From positions 1 to 23,996 of IMG/VR virus record IMGVR_UViG_3300037346_000461: a stretch of 23,996 nucleotides of DNA; one strand, given 5' to 3'. The stretch is from a virus. The stretch's first letter is position 1. Each line of letters opens with the position of its first letter. Below, one piece after another: positions 13,823-23,996 of this stretch. Below the pieces are notes generated by a model. The model saw only the letters and a program-made list of their open reading frames with translations, searched no databases and was not told where the DNA came from. A program made the position numbers and the translations under genes.

Positions 13823-16528
13823 ATGGGAGAACTCGATTCCGCAGCTGGCGGGAGGCTAGCTAGTGGTGCCGCATGGTACGCGAGCAAAGGTTGGAAGATT
13901 CTTCCAGTTCACGGGGTTGTTGACGATAAGTGTACTTGCGGCAAGGTACATGAAGAAATAAAGGATGCAGGAAAGCACCCTGCCATTGGAGCCTGGAACA
14001 ATGAGGCAACTACAGATCCTCAAAAAATTTCCGGCTGGTGGGACGCTAATCCAAACTACAATATCGGAGTTTTTGCTAGAGAGTCTGGATTTTTAGTAAT
14101 TGATGTTGATCCGCGAAACGGTGGAGATACATCATTCCTAAAGCTAGAAGAACTTGCAAAGGGTGAACTACCTCCAACGGTAGAAGCTATTACCGGGCTC
14201 TACGCTGGCGAGCGAGGTATTGGAGAAGTTCGCGGTAGACACTTTATTTACAAATGCAGATCCAATGAAAAATTTATTGCCAACTTTAAAAAAGTTGGAC
14301 TAGACGGCATTGACGTAAAACACAACGGATACATTCTTCTTGCACCTTCTCGTCATTTTTCTGGAGTTAACTATCAGTGGAAGCCAGGTCACTCGCCGTC
14401 CCAGATAGAGATAGCCGAAGCCCCTGAAGAACTTCTTGCCGTTATAAGACAAAAAAGCTCTACTGTAACAGCTTACAGCGGTACTGCGTCTAGCTACTTG
14501 CGCGATGGCGACTGGGAGGCGCTTGGCGATCTTGAGTGGAGCGGTGAAAGAGTAGACATTGAAAAAATAATGGAGGAGGGGCTGGTTGAGGGCGAGAGAG
14601 CGGTAGAAATTTACCGACTTGCCTGCGCACTTGCAAATAAAATTGGTACTGACTCGGTGTCAAGAAACGCTATTGAAACAACTTTAATTAGGCTTAATCA
14701 CGAAAAAATTAGACCTCCTATGGCACTAGAGGGACCTAACTCTTTGCTTATGCATGTGAATCGTGCAATCAACTGGGTAGCCGAGCACCCGCTGGCCTCT
14801 AAAGCAGAAAGAGCTTGGAGTGGCATATCTGAATTTATGGGCGAATCTAGAGCACTGGATTTAGCCAAAAAAATGCAACTGGAAGGTGTAAAATCTTCTG
14901 AAGAAGTTTTAGTTGCAGAGCTAGAAGACGGTCTAGACTCGGAAGACTCGGAGTTTGTAGGACCAGCTGGTCAAGAGTTTGTTGGCGATCGAGTGACGAA
15001 ACTTGTAAAAACCGGGATGTCTGTAGCTGATGCTATCGGCGGAGGGAACATAGACCTGCCTAAAGACCAGGATGCCGTAGACGCTGAAGACGGCGGTACT
15101 ATGGGTGATAGAAGTTTTACAGATGTTGGAAACAGCAGACGACTAGTAGACACTTTTTCGTCTGCAATTAGATACACACCGGGGTTAGGTTGGTTTTTTT
15201 GGGAAGGCAATTATTGGAAGCCGGACCAAGAAAACCTAGAACTACAAGAGCTATCTAAAAGAATTGCTCCTGTGATTGCAGCTGAGGTTCAGAACTACGA
15301 CCATAAAAATCCTAAAGTCAACGAAATTATTAATTGGGCAAAGCAAGCAAAATCTAATAACAGAATATCAAACATGATAAAAAGTGCTACGTCCGATAAG
15401 CGAATAGTTGCCTCTGTTGATAAGTGGGACGGTGATACCCACCTGCTTGGAGTTAAAAACGGTGTCGTAGATCTTCGTAGTGGAGAGCTACTTACCGGGC
15501 GTCCAGATCTTTACATCACAAGGCGTGCTCCAGTCTCGTACAACCCTGGACTTAGGAACATTCGTTTTGAGCAGTTCTTAGATTTTGTTACAGGCGGAGA
15601 TAAAGAGTTCCAGGATTGGCTACAAAGAGCCGTAGGGTATACCCTAACTGGCATGAACAATCAGGATGTTCTTTTCTTGGTTTACGGTCCACCTGGATCT
15701 GGTAAAACTACATTTGTTGAAACAATTGTTAACGCCTTGGGCACTCAGGAGTATTCTTGGACCCTAGACTCTTCCGTGCTAGCTGCAGGTGATGGTCAGG
15801 CCAATAGAACAGATGAATATCACATGGCAGAGCTTAGAGGCCGCCGCATGATATGGGTAGATGAACTTCCAGAGTCAGAGCGTCTCAAAGAAAACCAAGT
15901 AAAGAAGATGACTGGTTCTGGAACACTTCAAGGTCGATCTCCTGGAGAACGTCCGTTCACATTTAGGTCTCAGGGGAAGCTGTGGGTGACAACCAACCAC
16001 AGACCTATTATTACAGACGATGCGATGTGGCGTCGACTTAGGCCTGTACCGCTAACCAACATCCCGGATGTCCCAGATAAAGATCTTCGTCCATATCTTT
16101 CAGACCCAGAAGGCGGACTACCTGCTGCTCTAGCTTGGGCCGTTGATGGTGCAATTAAGTACCTAAACTCTCCGTCTAAAGATGGTCTTGGGTGGTGCAG
16201 CGTTGTTAGAGATGCTGCAGATATCTATAGAAAGAACGAAGATAGGCTAGGTCTTTTCTTCGAGGAAGAGCTTAATAAATCCGAAGGCGCGTCTGTTCTG
16301 CTATCTGAAGTGTTTGTTCAATACAGGAGATGGTGCGATACTCGCGGGGAGCGTGCAATGACTCAAATTGCATTCCACCGTAAGATAGGTGACAGGGCAA
16401 TGGGTCTTACGGGTCAGGGCGCTGCAGCAAAACTTCAGGGATACTCTTTGCCACCTAAAGCAGTTGTAACCGTTGAAACTCAGACAGATTGGTTCACTGA
16501 ATCAAGAAAATTAAAAGATTCCTACTAG
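13823..16528 (+). CDS. Primase-polymerase / SF3 helicase fusion
   Basis: The 901-residue protein has an N-terminal archaeo-eukaryotic primase-polymerase domain (about 10-215). C37-T-C39-G and GKHP (50-53) form the small zinc-like loop typical of this phage group, and D94-V-D96 in FLVIDVDPRNGG is the catalytic acid pair. A linker with an acidic region (about 300-430) follows. The C-terminal half has a D5-type region and a superfamily 3 helicase: Walker A GPPGSGKTT (622-630, K628), Walker B WVDE (D680, E681), the sensor-like VTTNHRP and an arginine cluster MWRRLRP. Such proteins prime and unwind DNA at the fork. AGAGG (13812-13816) fixes the ATG. It stands alone on the plus strand, apart from the other replication genes, and its stop overlaps the opposing Ig-domain gene by four bases. 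Confidence 0.92.
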   Translation: MGELDSAAGGRLASGAAWYASKGWKILPVHGVVDDKCTCGKVHEEIKDAGKHPAIGAWNNEATTDPQKISGWWDANPNYNIGVFARESGFLVIDVDPRNGGDTSFLKLEELAKGELPPTVEAITGLYAGERGIGEVRGRHFIYKCRSNEKFIANFKKVGLDGIDVKHNGYILLAPSRHFSGVNYQWKPGHSPSQIEIAEAPEELLAVIRQKSSTVTAYSGTASSYLRDGDWEALGDLEWSGERVDIEKIMEEGLVEGERAVEIYRLACALANKIGTDSVSRNAIETTLIRLNHEKIRPPMALEGPNSLLMHVNRAINWVAEHPLASKAERAWSGISEFMGESRALDLAKKMQLEGVKSSEEVLVAELEDGLDSEDSEFVGPAGQEFVGDRVTKLVKTGMSVADAIGGGNIDLPKDQDAVDAEDGGTMGDRSFTDVGNSRRLVDTFSSAIRYTPGLGWFFWEGNYWKPDQENLELQELSKRIAPVIAAEVQNYDHKNPKVNEIINWAKQAKSNNRISNMIKSATSDKRIVASVDKWDGDTHLLGVKNGVVDLRSGELLTGRPDLYITRRAPVSYNPGLRNIRFEQFLDFVTGGDKEFQDWLQRAVGYTLTGMNNQDVLFLVYGPPGSGKTTFVETIVNALGTQEYSWTLDSSVLAAGDGQANRTDEYHMAELRGRRMIWVDELPESERLKENQVKKMTGSGTLQGRSPGERPFTFRSQGKLWVTTNHRPIITDDAMWRRLRPVPLTNIPDVPDKDLRPYLSDPEGGLPAALAWAVDGAIKYLNSPSKDGLGWCSVVRDAADIYRKNEDRLGLFFEEELNKSEGASVLLSEVFVQYRRWCDTRGERAMTQIAFHRKIGDRAMGLTGQGAAAKLQGYSLPPKAVVTVETQTDWFTESRKLKDSY

Positions 16529-17850
16529 CCAATAGGATCCACCCAGGCAGCACCGTTCCAAACTTTTACTGGTGCCTCCACCCAGGCAGCACCGTTCCAA
16601 ACTTTAAACGGGGCTTGAACCCAAGCAGCGCCATTCCAAACTTTCCCTGCGCCAGCCGGTTGAACCGTTAAAGATAGTGATCCAGTAAATACAGATTCAT
16701 TTATAGAGTTAGTTGCTCTTATAACAAATACATAGTTACCGACTGTTGTTGGGACTCCAAAAATTGCGCCGTCCTGTGTGTCTAACTGTATTCCAGCAGG
16801 CAAAGCTCCGCTATGTACTGCATAGCTAGTTGCGTTTGTTGCAGATACTCCGTCTAAGTAATTTTGATTTACTTTTACTGTAGTTGTAGATAGAGTAGAA
16901 TCTGTAAAAACCGGTAAACTCGGTTGGGGGGTAAAGGTATAACTTTGAGATATTGTATCTCCATCGGAGTTAGCTGCAGTTATTGTAAATGAGAAACTAG
17001 ATGTTGATGTTGGTGTTCCGCTAACTGTTGCGCTTGATACACCACCGCTAAAAGATATTCCATTTTGTGGTAAACCATTAACGCTGTATGAAGTTGCGTT
17101 GTTGGCTGAAACAGAGTCAGCAAAAGCCTGTCCAACTCTTAAATTAGTAGTATTTAAGGTGTTATCTGACCAGGTTGGTAGTGGTTGTAGTCTTGTTATA
17201 AAGAATGTATTGGAGTTTGTAGTACCACCGGATCCGGATGCTTGGACAACAAACGAAAAAGCTTGGGAACTTCCTGCAGACGCAGTTCCAGTAATAAATC
17301 CTGATGAGTTTAGGGATAATCCCGGGGGTAGACTACCAGAAGCTATAGCATAGCTGCTTGTATTGTTTGCAGATACTTGAAAAAATACTGATGAATCAAC
17401 TCTTGCTATTTCACTAAAAGAAGTAGTATCCCAACTTGGAGCTGGAGTGGGTGGCGTAAGGGCTGTAATAGTAAAAGTTCTATTAGCAGTTGTTGCGGAT
17501 CCGATACTTCCCGCTTGAGGCTGACTTGCTGTAGCGCTCACTGTTATGCTTGTGCTGCCGGTTATGTTTATTGTTCTTGTTGCTGATCTAATCTCAAACA
17601 CTCTTGTGTTTGTAGGAGACCTAAAGTCATAGGTAAAATTATTAGTAGTTATACCTGTTGGAGTACCTGTTGTAACAAAAGAAGAGTTTCCAGATCCTGC
17701 TAAAGCAAAAAATCCTGACCCACTCGGTCTTTCAATCGTTAAAATATAGCGAACCGTAACCGAAGTTGTTGTTGCGCTTTCTTGATAGGCTTGAAGTCGC
17801 AAAAGAACCGCAGAGGATCCGCTAAATGTTTTAGTTACGTTTATTGACAA
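16525..17850 (-). CDS. Ig-domain virion protein with C-terminal 13-residue repeats
   Basis: The 441-residue protein starts at TTG, supported by GAGGTGAT just upstream. Residues 1-130 are a Ser/Thr-rich beta domain typical of minor tail proteins. Three tandem putative Ig (He_PIG-like) domains follow at about 137-215, 220-302 and 308-393, each with a SYA/SYS core and, in domains one and three, a LPPG or LPAG turn (GSLPPGLSLNSSGFITGTAS is the clearest). The end, 403-441, is three copies of KVWNGAAWV plus a 4-residue spacer. Ig domains on phage surfaces bind carbohydrates weakly on host cells. The protein is probably a tail-fibre or baseplate decoration. It is the last gene of the minus-strand fibre locus. 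Confidence 0.8.
   Translation of the reverse strand: MSINVTKTFSGSSAVLLRLQAYQESATTTSVTVRYILTIERPSGSGFFALAGSGNSSFVTTGTPTGITTNNFTYDFRSPTNTRVFEIRSATRTINITGSTSITVSATASQPQAGSIGSATTANRTFTITALTPPTPAPSWDTTSFSEIARVDSSVFFQVSANNTSSYAIASGSLPPGLSLNSSGFITGTASAGSSQAFSFVVQASGSGGTTNSNTFFITRLQPLPTWSDNTLNTTNLRVGQAFADSVSANNATSYSVNGLPQNGISFSGGVSSATVSGTPTSTSSFSFTITAANSDGDTISQSYTFTPQPSLPVFTDSTLSTTTVKVNQNYLDGVSATNATSYAVHSGALPAGIQLDTQDGAIFGVPTTVGNYVFVIRATNSINESVFTGSLSLTVQPAGAGKVWNGAAWVQAPFKVWNGAAWVEAPVKVWNGAAWVDPIG
16538..16644 (-). repeat. Three 39-base tandem repeats
   Basis: The period is 39 bases: copies start at 16538, 16577 and 16616. The first two share a 29-base identical core (16538-16566 and 16577-16605) and the third differs at several positions. 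They encode the W-N-G-A-A-W repeats at the C-terminus of the Ig-domain protein. Confidence 0.9.
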
Positions 17851-17854
17851 CTAA

Positions 17855-17862
17855 ATCACCTC
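17855..17862 (-). promoter_or_regulatory. Strong Shine-Dalgarno GAGGTGAT deciding a TTG start
   Basis: On the minus strand GAGGTGAT is fully complementary to the 16S rRNA 3' end. It stands four bases before TTG 17850, directly after an in-frame TAG, which makes the TTG the only reasonable start. Confidence 0.75.
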
Positions 17863-17895
17863 TAAACTTATGTATACGTCTCTAAGTCTCATAGT

Positions 17896-18951
17896 TTATA
17901 TCTGAATCCAAACATCCCCTGTTTGTGGTGATGTAGGTTGAACTCCTACAAATAGTTTTCTATGGACCGATGCAGTGGTATAGAAAACAAAACCAGAAGG
18001 CATACTAACTGTTTGACTAGCGCCATCATATGCTATCGGTAAAGACGCAACAACAACTCCCTGCGCTCCGCTGTTTCCTGTTAGACCCGTTGGTCCAGTT
18101 ATACCGGTTGGACCTGTTGGCCCAACGTTTCCTGTTGCACCTGTAGCGCCTGTTGGTCCAGTTGGTCCGGTTGCTCCAGTAGGTCCGGTTGGTCCGGTTG
18201 GACCGGTTTCACCTTTTATACCTTGCAAAGCAGAAAGACTTATTTTTGGGTTTGACAGAGAAGATAGAGTTCCACCCGTTTGATTATAAAAAATAGTAAT
18301 TGATGCTTCTAGCCCTGTAATAGAAAATATTGTTCCGTCTGCAAAAAGTTCAGGATCCGAGTTAGAGATAATTCTTACAGTAGATCCTACTATTATTGCT
18401 CCAACTTTATTTAAATTTCCAGTTAGAGTTACGCCAGTAAATCCAACTATCGATAAAGTTATTCCATCATATCCAATTCCAGCAGTACCAGTTGCACCCT
18501 GCGGTCCAGTTGGACCTGTTGGTCCAACAACTGTAGAGTCAAAACCCCTCTGTCCAGTTGCTCCAGTTGGACCTGTTGGTCCTCTAATTGGTCCAATATT
18601 TTGCCACGCTGTCCCAGCCCAGACGTGTAAGTCATCTCCAATAACATATGCATCGCCAATAGTATTTCCACTGGTTGGTAATAGTCCAGTATTAGCTAAA
18701 GTCCCAAGGATTGTAACCCCCGACCCGTCAAGTCCTGGAGCGCCAGTTGGCCCCGTTGGCCCATCAAAACCAATAGATCCGGTGGGTCCCGTTGGGCCTG
18801 GAACCACTGATTGAGCTCCTGTTGGTCCTTGAGGTCCTACAGATATAGCGCCAAAAAGCTCCCAGACTACACCATTCCAAATCCAAGATTTCTCTGATGC
18901 TATAAATTTTTGCCCTACTGAGGGGGAATCTGGAAAATTTAACGGAGCCAT
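17896..18951 (-). CDS. Collagen-like tail fibre protein
   Basis: The 351-residue protein has an N-terminal module [13 protein letters not shown], then [12 protein letters not shown] (1-34). Short Gly-X-Y blocks rich in GPT follow at about 39-77 and 124-160. Between them sits a globular insert with [12 protein letters not shown] (109-120). A second beta-rich insert (161-242), a longer Gly-X-Y block (244-298) and a C-terminal domain ending [11 protein letters not shown] complete it. Collagen-like triple helices are common rigid shafts in phage fibres. The start overlaps neither neighbour, and it follows the 999-residue gene by two bases. It is probably a trimeric fibre. Confidence 0.88.
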   Translation of the reverse strand: MAPLNFPDSPSVGQKFIASEKSWIWNGVVWELFGAISVGPQGPTGAQSVVPGPTGPTGSIGFDGPTGPTGAPGLDGSGVTILGTLANTGLLPTSGNTIGDAYVIGDDLHVWAGTAWQNIGPIRGPTGPTGATGQRGFDSTVVGPTGPTGPQGATGTAGIGYDGITLSIVGFTGVTLTGNLNKVGAIIVGSTVRIISNSDPELFADGTIFSITGLEASITIFYNQTGGTLSSLSNPKISLSALQGIKGETGPTGPTGPTGATGPTGPTGATGATGNVGPTGPTGITGPTGLTGNSGAQGVVVASLPIAYDGASQTVSMPSGFVFYTTASVHRKLFVGVQPTSPQTGDVWIQI

Positions 18952-18953
18952 TA

Positions 18954-21937
18954 TTATGCCTGTGCTTCAGTCCAGGACAGTCTTCCCAAAAGTTGAGCGC
19001 TTGCTGTTCCCGTATTAGTAACAATAACTGTTAGCACATCCGGTCCATCTGGATATATCTGCTCATTAACTTTTTGACTACCTCCACCTAAAATAGAGTT
19101 TCCAAGATCTCTAACTAGAGATAAATCAAGAGAATCTGTACCAGAAACAAAATATCCAGCAACAACTTCTCCACCAAAAATAGGGATGTCTTTTGTACTG
19201 TAGTCAGCAATCTGAGCCAAGGATGAGTTAGCCTGAGCACCGACTCCTCCAATAGCATCAGTCCAGTCTTGGGTTGTAGCTGGAGTACCATTTAGTACCG
19301 CTCTAACCAAAAAGTTTCCAGTACTACGAGAAGAGACTCCTAGACTTCTTAGGATTAATTGCATCCTGTTTACAACTTCTCTACCGCCATACTCGCTAGT
19401 TATACCGTTGTCTACCGAAGGCGCTACTCTAATCGAAAACAGTGATCTAGTGTCTCCAGACACTATTGTGATAGTATTTCTTTGTCCATACGTAAATACG
19501 AGGGACTTATCATCATCAAAACCACCATCCATAATTACCGACGTACCCCAGTGGGAGACTGTCGGTGAGAACTCCGGGTAAGCGTTCTCTACAATTACCG
19601 GGGCTGACTCCGAGTAGGTAAAAGACTGTTCTACCGAGCTCATTGGTGCAAAAATTACATCTGATGGGTTTGAAGTAGTAGCTGCCTTACTAAAAGTTAT
19701 AACGCTACCCGTAACGTCTGTAATAAAGGTTCCCTCTGGAAAACTAGGTGAGATAACTCTTTGCCCTACTTGAACATCTACTAAGTCTTCAATATTTGCT
19801 ACTGTACCGATTGAAGATCCAGTTAAAATTTCTAGTAATATAGATGGGTTTCCAAGTTTTGCACGCTGTAACCCATTAAACTGAGTAGGAGTTTTTGTTA
19901 GATAGTTCATTGTCTCTACTTTAGATCCAGTTCTAACTGTAATAGTTCCAGAATCATTAAATCGCTCAGTAGATGCAACGGTTAGCGTCGTGTCTTCAAA
20001 CCCTAGGTTTCCGGTTATTTTTGTGTATACCGGTGTGGTATTTGTCTCATACCTAGCTGGCAAGTTACCTGAACGCATGTAGGCTTCTAAGTTTACGTTG
20101 TTGTTTATCTCTTTGTGCACATAGGTTATTTCACCTTCAGTTGCCCTGAATCCCCAGCGGACTGCTCCAGCACCATACCATGAGTAGTCAATGTAAAGCA
20201 TTTGCATTCTATTTAAGTCAATGTCATACCCAGAAAAACCTGTACCATCAGATTTATCTATATTCCACTGCGACTGAGGAATTTTTTTGTCAAAAGTTTT
20301 TGACATTATTACGTATTCAGCAGGAACTCCTCTATAGGAAGGAGATATAGTTAAACTTGTATCGCTTTCTATGCTCAATACTTTATATGACTGTCCACGA
20401 ATAACTATGTAGTCTCCTGGATCTATTTGACTATTGAAGCTAGTAGGAAAATCTACTCCTGTTTGCTCCACTATGTTTTCGCCTTGAACTACAGAAACTC
20501 TCCCTGAGACTTGATACGTAGAGTTTCTTTGGACTGCGTATAGAGTCTCACCGTCATACTCGAAAAAGATTCCATTTTGTTCGTCAAATAGTCCAGCTCT
20601 AACAACTGAACCGGTCCAACCGCTAACTGTAATATAGTACCGACCAGTTGCCCTTGTCGGTAGTGGGACCTCAGTTTTAACAGTAAATTTATTATATGTT
20701 AGCACTGAATCAACAATATAAGTCCCGTTGTACAAAGTGGTACTTGCGTTTATGATGTTTATCTCTGCGCCAGGAATTAAGTTGTGTTGCTCTTTTGTTT
20801 GAATTGTAATTGTGTCATCAGCGCAGGATAGCTCATCTAATTGGAATGATGGTTTTAGTAGACTTCCGGAACTATACTGAATACCCTTACCAGACTGATA
20901 CCTGAAGTATCTACGGGTCTGTCTAATAGCTTGTTGGTTGTTTGAGTTTCCGTTAGAAGAAAAAATTACTCCACCATCAAATGGACGATGGGCAAAAGTA
21001 CCTTGAGGCCTAACGTATAATTTTGCGGTTCCACCTATAACTCCGGTGGGTGCAAAGTATACATAAAACTCTATAACTGTTGGACTAAGAACCGTTGCAA
21101 CCGTCCAAGAACCGTTTGGTGCATTAGTAGATGAAGTTGTTCCAGTTAAAGCAATAGGATTTCCAATTGACAACCCGTGTGGTACATCAGTTTCTACAGT
21201 TATTTTTTTGTTGTCATAGATTACTGTTGGGTTTGTGCCTATGGGTGCAGCTGCATAAGCAGTAGCTGAAAAGATTGCAGTTTTCCTGAGATCGACTATT
21301 GAGGTAATTAGAGTACTATTTTGAGCGGTAGCATAGTAACTGAACTGATTAGTACCGCCGCCCTCTTCAATTAGATAGGTTCCGTCTGCGGGCTTAACTA
21401 AAGTATCTATTATGGTTATAATTGACCCGGTTGGCGGGGCGTAACCTGAAACTGCAGTTCCATTTTGGTCTATGGCTGAAGAAGTACTAGAATTCGCAAC
21501 AGCAAAAGTTGTTGGAGATGCTATTTCTACTATCTGATACAAGCCGATGTAAGCAGCAGTAACGTTAGTTATTTCTACGTACTCTCCGATAATAAACCCG
21601 TGGTCAGTAGAAGTTGTGTAAGTAACATATCCTGCCGCGGGCTGTGACGTTGCTATATTATTAACGGTTCGTGTTTTTACTGTTAAATTTACAGTAACTA
21701 CGTTTGTTTCTTGAGGCATGGTCATAGAAGCAATATTTTTAAAAGGAATAGCCGTGCTAAATGCAAAAGGCCTGTTGTTTGTCATAGACAGAGATTCCCA
21801 CTTGGTTGACTGGGAGCCATACTCAAAGTCAGTATCAATCAGGGCAACCGACTGTGAGACTCTAAGCTTGCCTACTGGGTCAGTGAATTCTTGAGCTGGT
21901 TTAAATTCTTGATTAAAGTTTGATAAAAATTGAGTCA

Positions 21938-21953
<16 letters not shown>
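18954..21953 (-). CDS. Large virion structural protein (T4-like cyanophage type), baseplate or fibre
   Basis: The 999-residue protein opens with [19 protein letters not shown] (37-55). It later has [11 protein letters not shown] (321-331) and [19 protein letters not shown] (345-363). I recall very similar motifs from large structural proteins of T4-like cyanophages (sometimes labelled VrlC), but could not search. At least three beta-sandwich repeats share the pattern HG-x-x-x-G...I-x-x-x-x...G-x-(Y/W)-x-V-x-x-(V/I)...F-x-V (about 107-155, 250-300, 380-430). The Ser/Thr-rich C-terminal part may form a fibre-like or carbohydrate-binding end. The gene overlaps the 590-residue collagen gene by 16 bases. 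Large size and repeats suggest a baseplate wedge or fibre-anchoring protein. Confidence 0.7.
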
Positions 21954-23709
<1,756 letters not shown>

Positions 23710-23710
<1 letters not shown>

Positions 23711-23996
23711 TATGGTGTTCCTCCATCAAGAGAACTAACATTGACCCAAGTTGATATATCAGAATCATATGCAAGAAGGTCTCCGCCTTGTAAGTTTGTA
23801 AAAGATACATTTTCAAAATCATCTAAAGTTATTGTACTTACGTCTAGTTCTGGACCGGTTGGCCCGGTCGGCCCGGTCGGTCCTTGAGGTGCTGTAGCAA
23901 CTTGCACCCATTGAGAGCTAGTACCGTCTGGTATATAGACATACATTTTACCAGTCTCAACGTCGTACCAGACTTGACCATCTTCTGGGCTAGATG
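23710..23996 (-). CDS. Collagen-like fibre protein, C-terminal part (partial, N-terminus outside window)
   Basis: The frame is open to the right edge of the window. Upstream of the internal ATG (23946) it continues as [16 protein letters not shown], then MYVYIPDG and QWVQVA. That is the same P-x-x-G-x-x-W...Y-x-Y...W module seen at the ends of the other fibres, so the ATG is not the real start. A short [11 protein letters not shown] collagen stretch follows, then an acidic C-terminal segment ending in SSLDGGTP. The stop overlaps the ATG of the 590-residue fibre gene (TAATG), placing it upstream in the same operon. It is probably a fibre or adaptor subunit. Confidence 0.75.

Overview
This window is a stretch of a tailed double-stranded DNA bacteriophage genome with no recognisable host genes. 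A WhiB-type iron-sulfur regulator (about 10.0-10.5 kb) is essentially confined to Actinobacteria and their phages, so the host is probably an actinobacterium. The modest G+C content (in the low forties percent, judged by eye) fits a low-GC planktonic lineage better than a high-GC soil one; that last step is inference. Several replication proteins are of types common in actinophages, while the 999-residue structural protein recalls large virion proteins of T4-like cyanophages, so the virion may be a contractile-tailed (myovirus-like) particle.

Layout. (1) Positions 1-1293, plus strand: the C-terminal end of a tail fibre/spike with an S74 intramolecular chaperone, then two unrecognised small genes. 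(2) Positions 1325-7859, plus strand: a compact replication/recombination block with family A DNA polymerase, a 34-residue Cys/His microprotein, a RuvC-like resolvase, an SNF2-type helicase, a Cas4/RecB-like nuclease, a Sak4-like RecA ATPase and a DUF669-like SSB, closed by a strong rho-independent terminator. (3) Positions 7917-10474, plus strand: a GT-B-like glycosyltransferase, three small unknown genes and WhiB carrying an extra C-terminal zinc ribbon. (4) Positions 10437-13606, minus strand: a membrane/coiled-coil protein, an HTH-like protein, a metallophosphoesterase, the C-terminal half of a TagD-like cytidylyltransferase and a GT2 glycosyltransferase with a helical-repeat tail. (5) Positions 13823-16528, plus strand: a large primase-polymerase/SF3 helicase. 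(6) Positions 16525-23996, minus strand: a tail-fibre locus with three collagen-like (Gly-Pro-Thr rich) proteins (one cut by the window edge), the 999-residue structural protein and an Ig-domain protein ending in three 13-residue repeats.

How the parts fit. The primase-helicase and PolA would drive the fork. SSB, the Sak4 ATPase, the helicase/nuclease pair and the RuvC-like enzyme form a recombination and junction-processing set. The fibre locus builds a host-contact apparatus from shared modules: an N-terminal NFP..P...Q module, W-x-G-x-x-W units, and a P-x-x-G-D-x-W...Y-x-Y unit. It contains long identical DNA repeats that would allow length variation. Two glycosyltransferases and a nucleotidyltransferase remnant in the same genome as Thr-rich collagen repeats suggest, as a hypothesis only, glycan decoration of the fibres or the DNA.

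There is no gap above 300 bases without a gene; the largest is the divergent promoter region 13607-13822. I see no tRNA, rRNA, CRISPR array, insertion sequence, integrase or attachment site, and no terminase, portal or capsid gene in this window.
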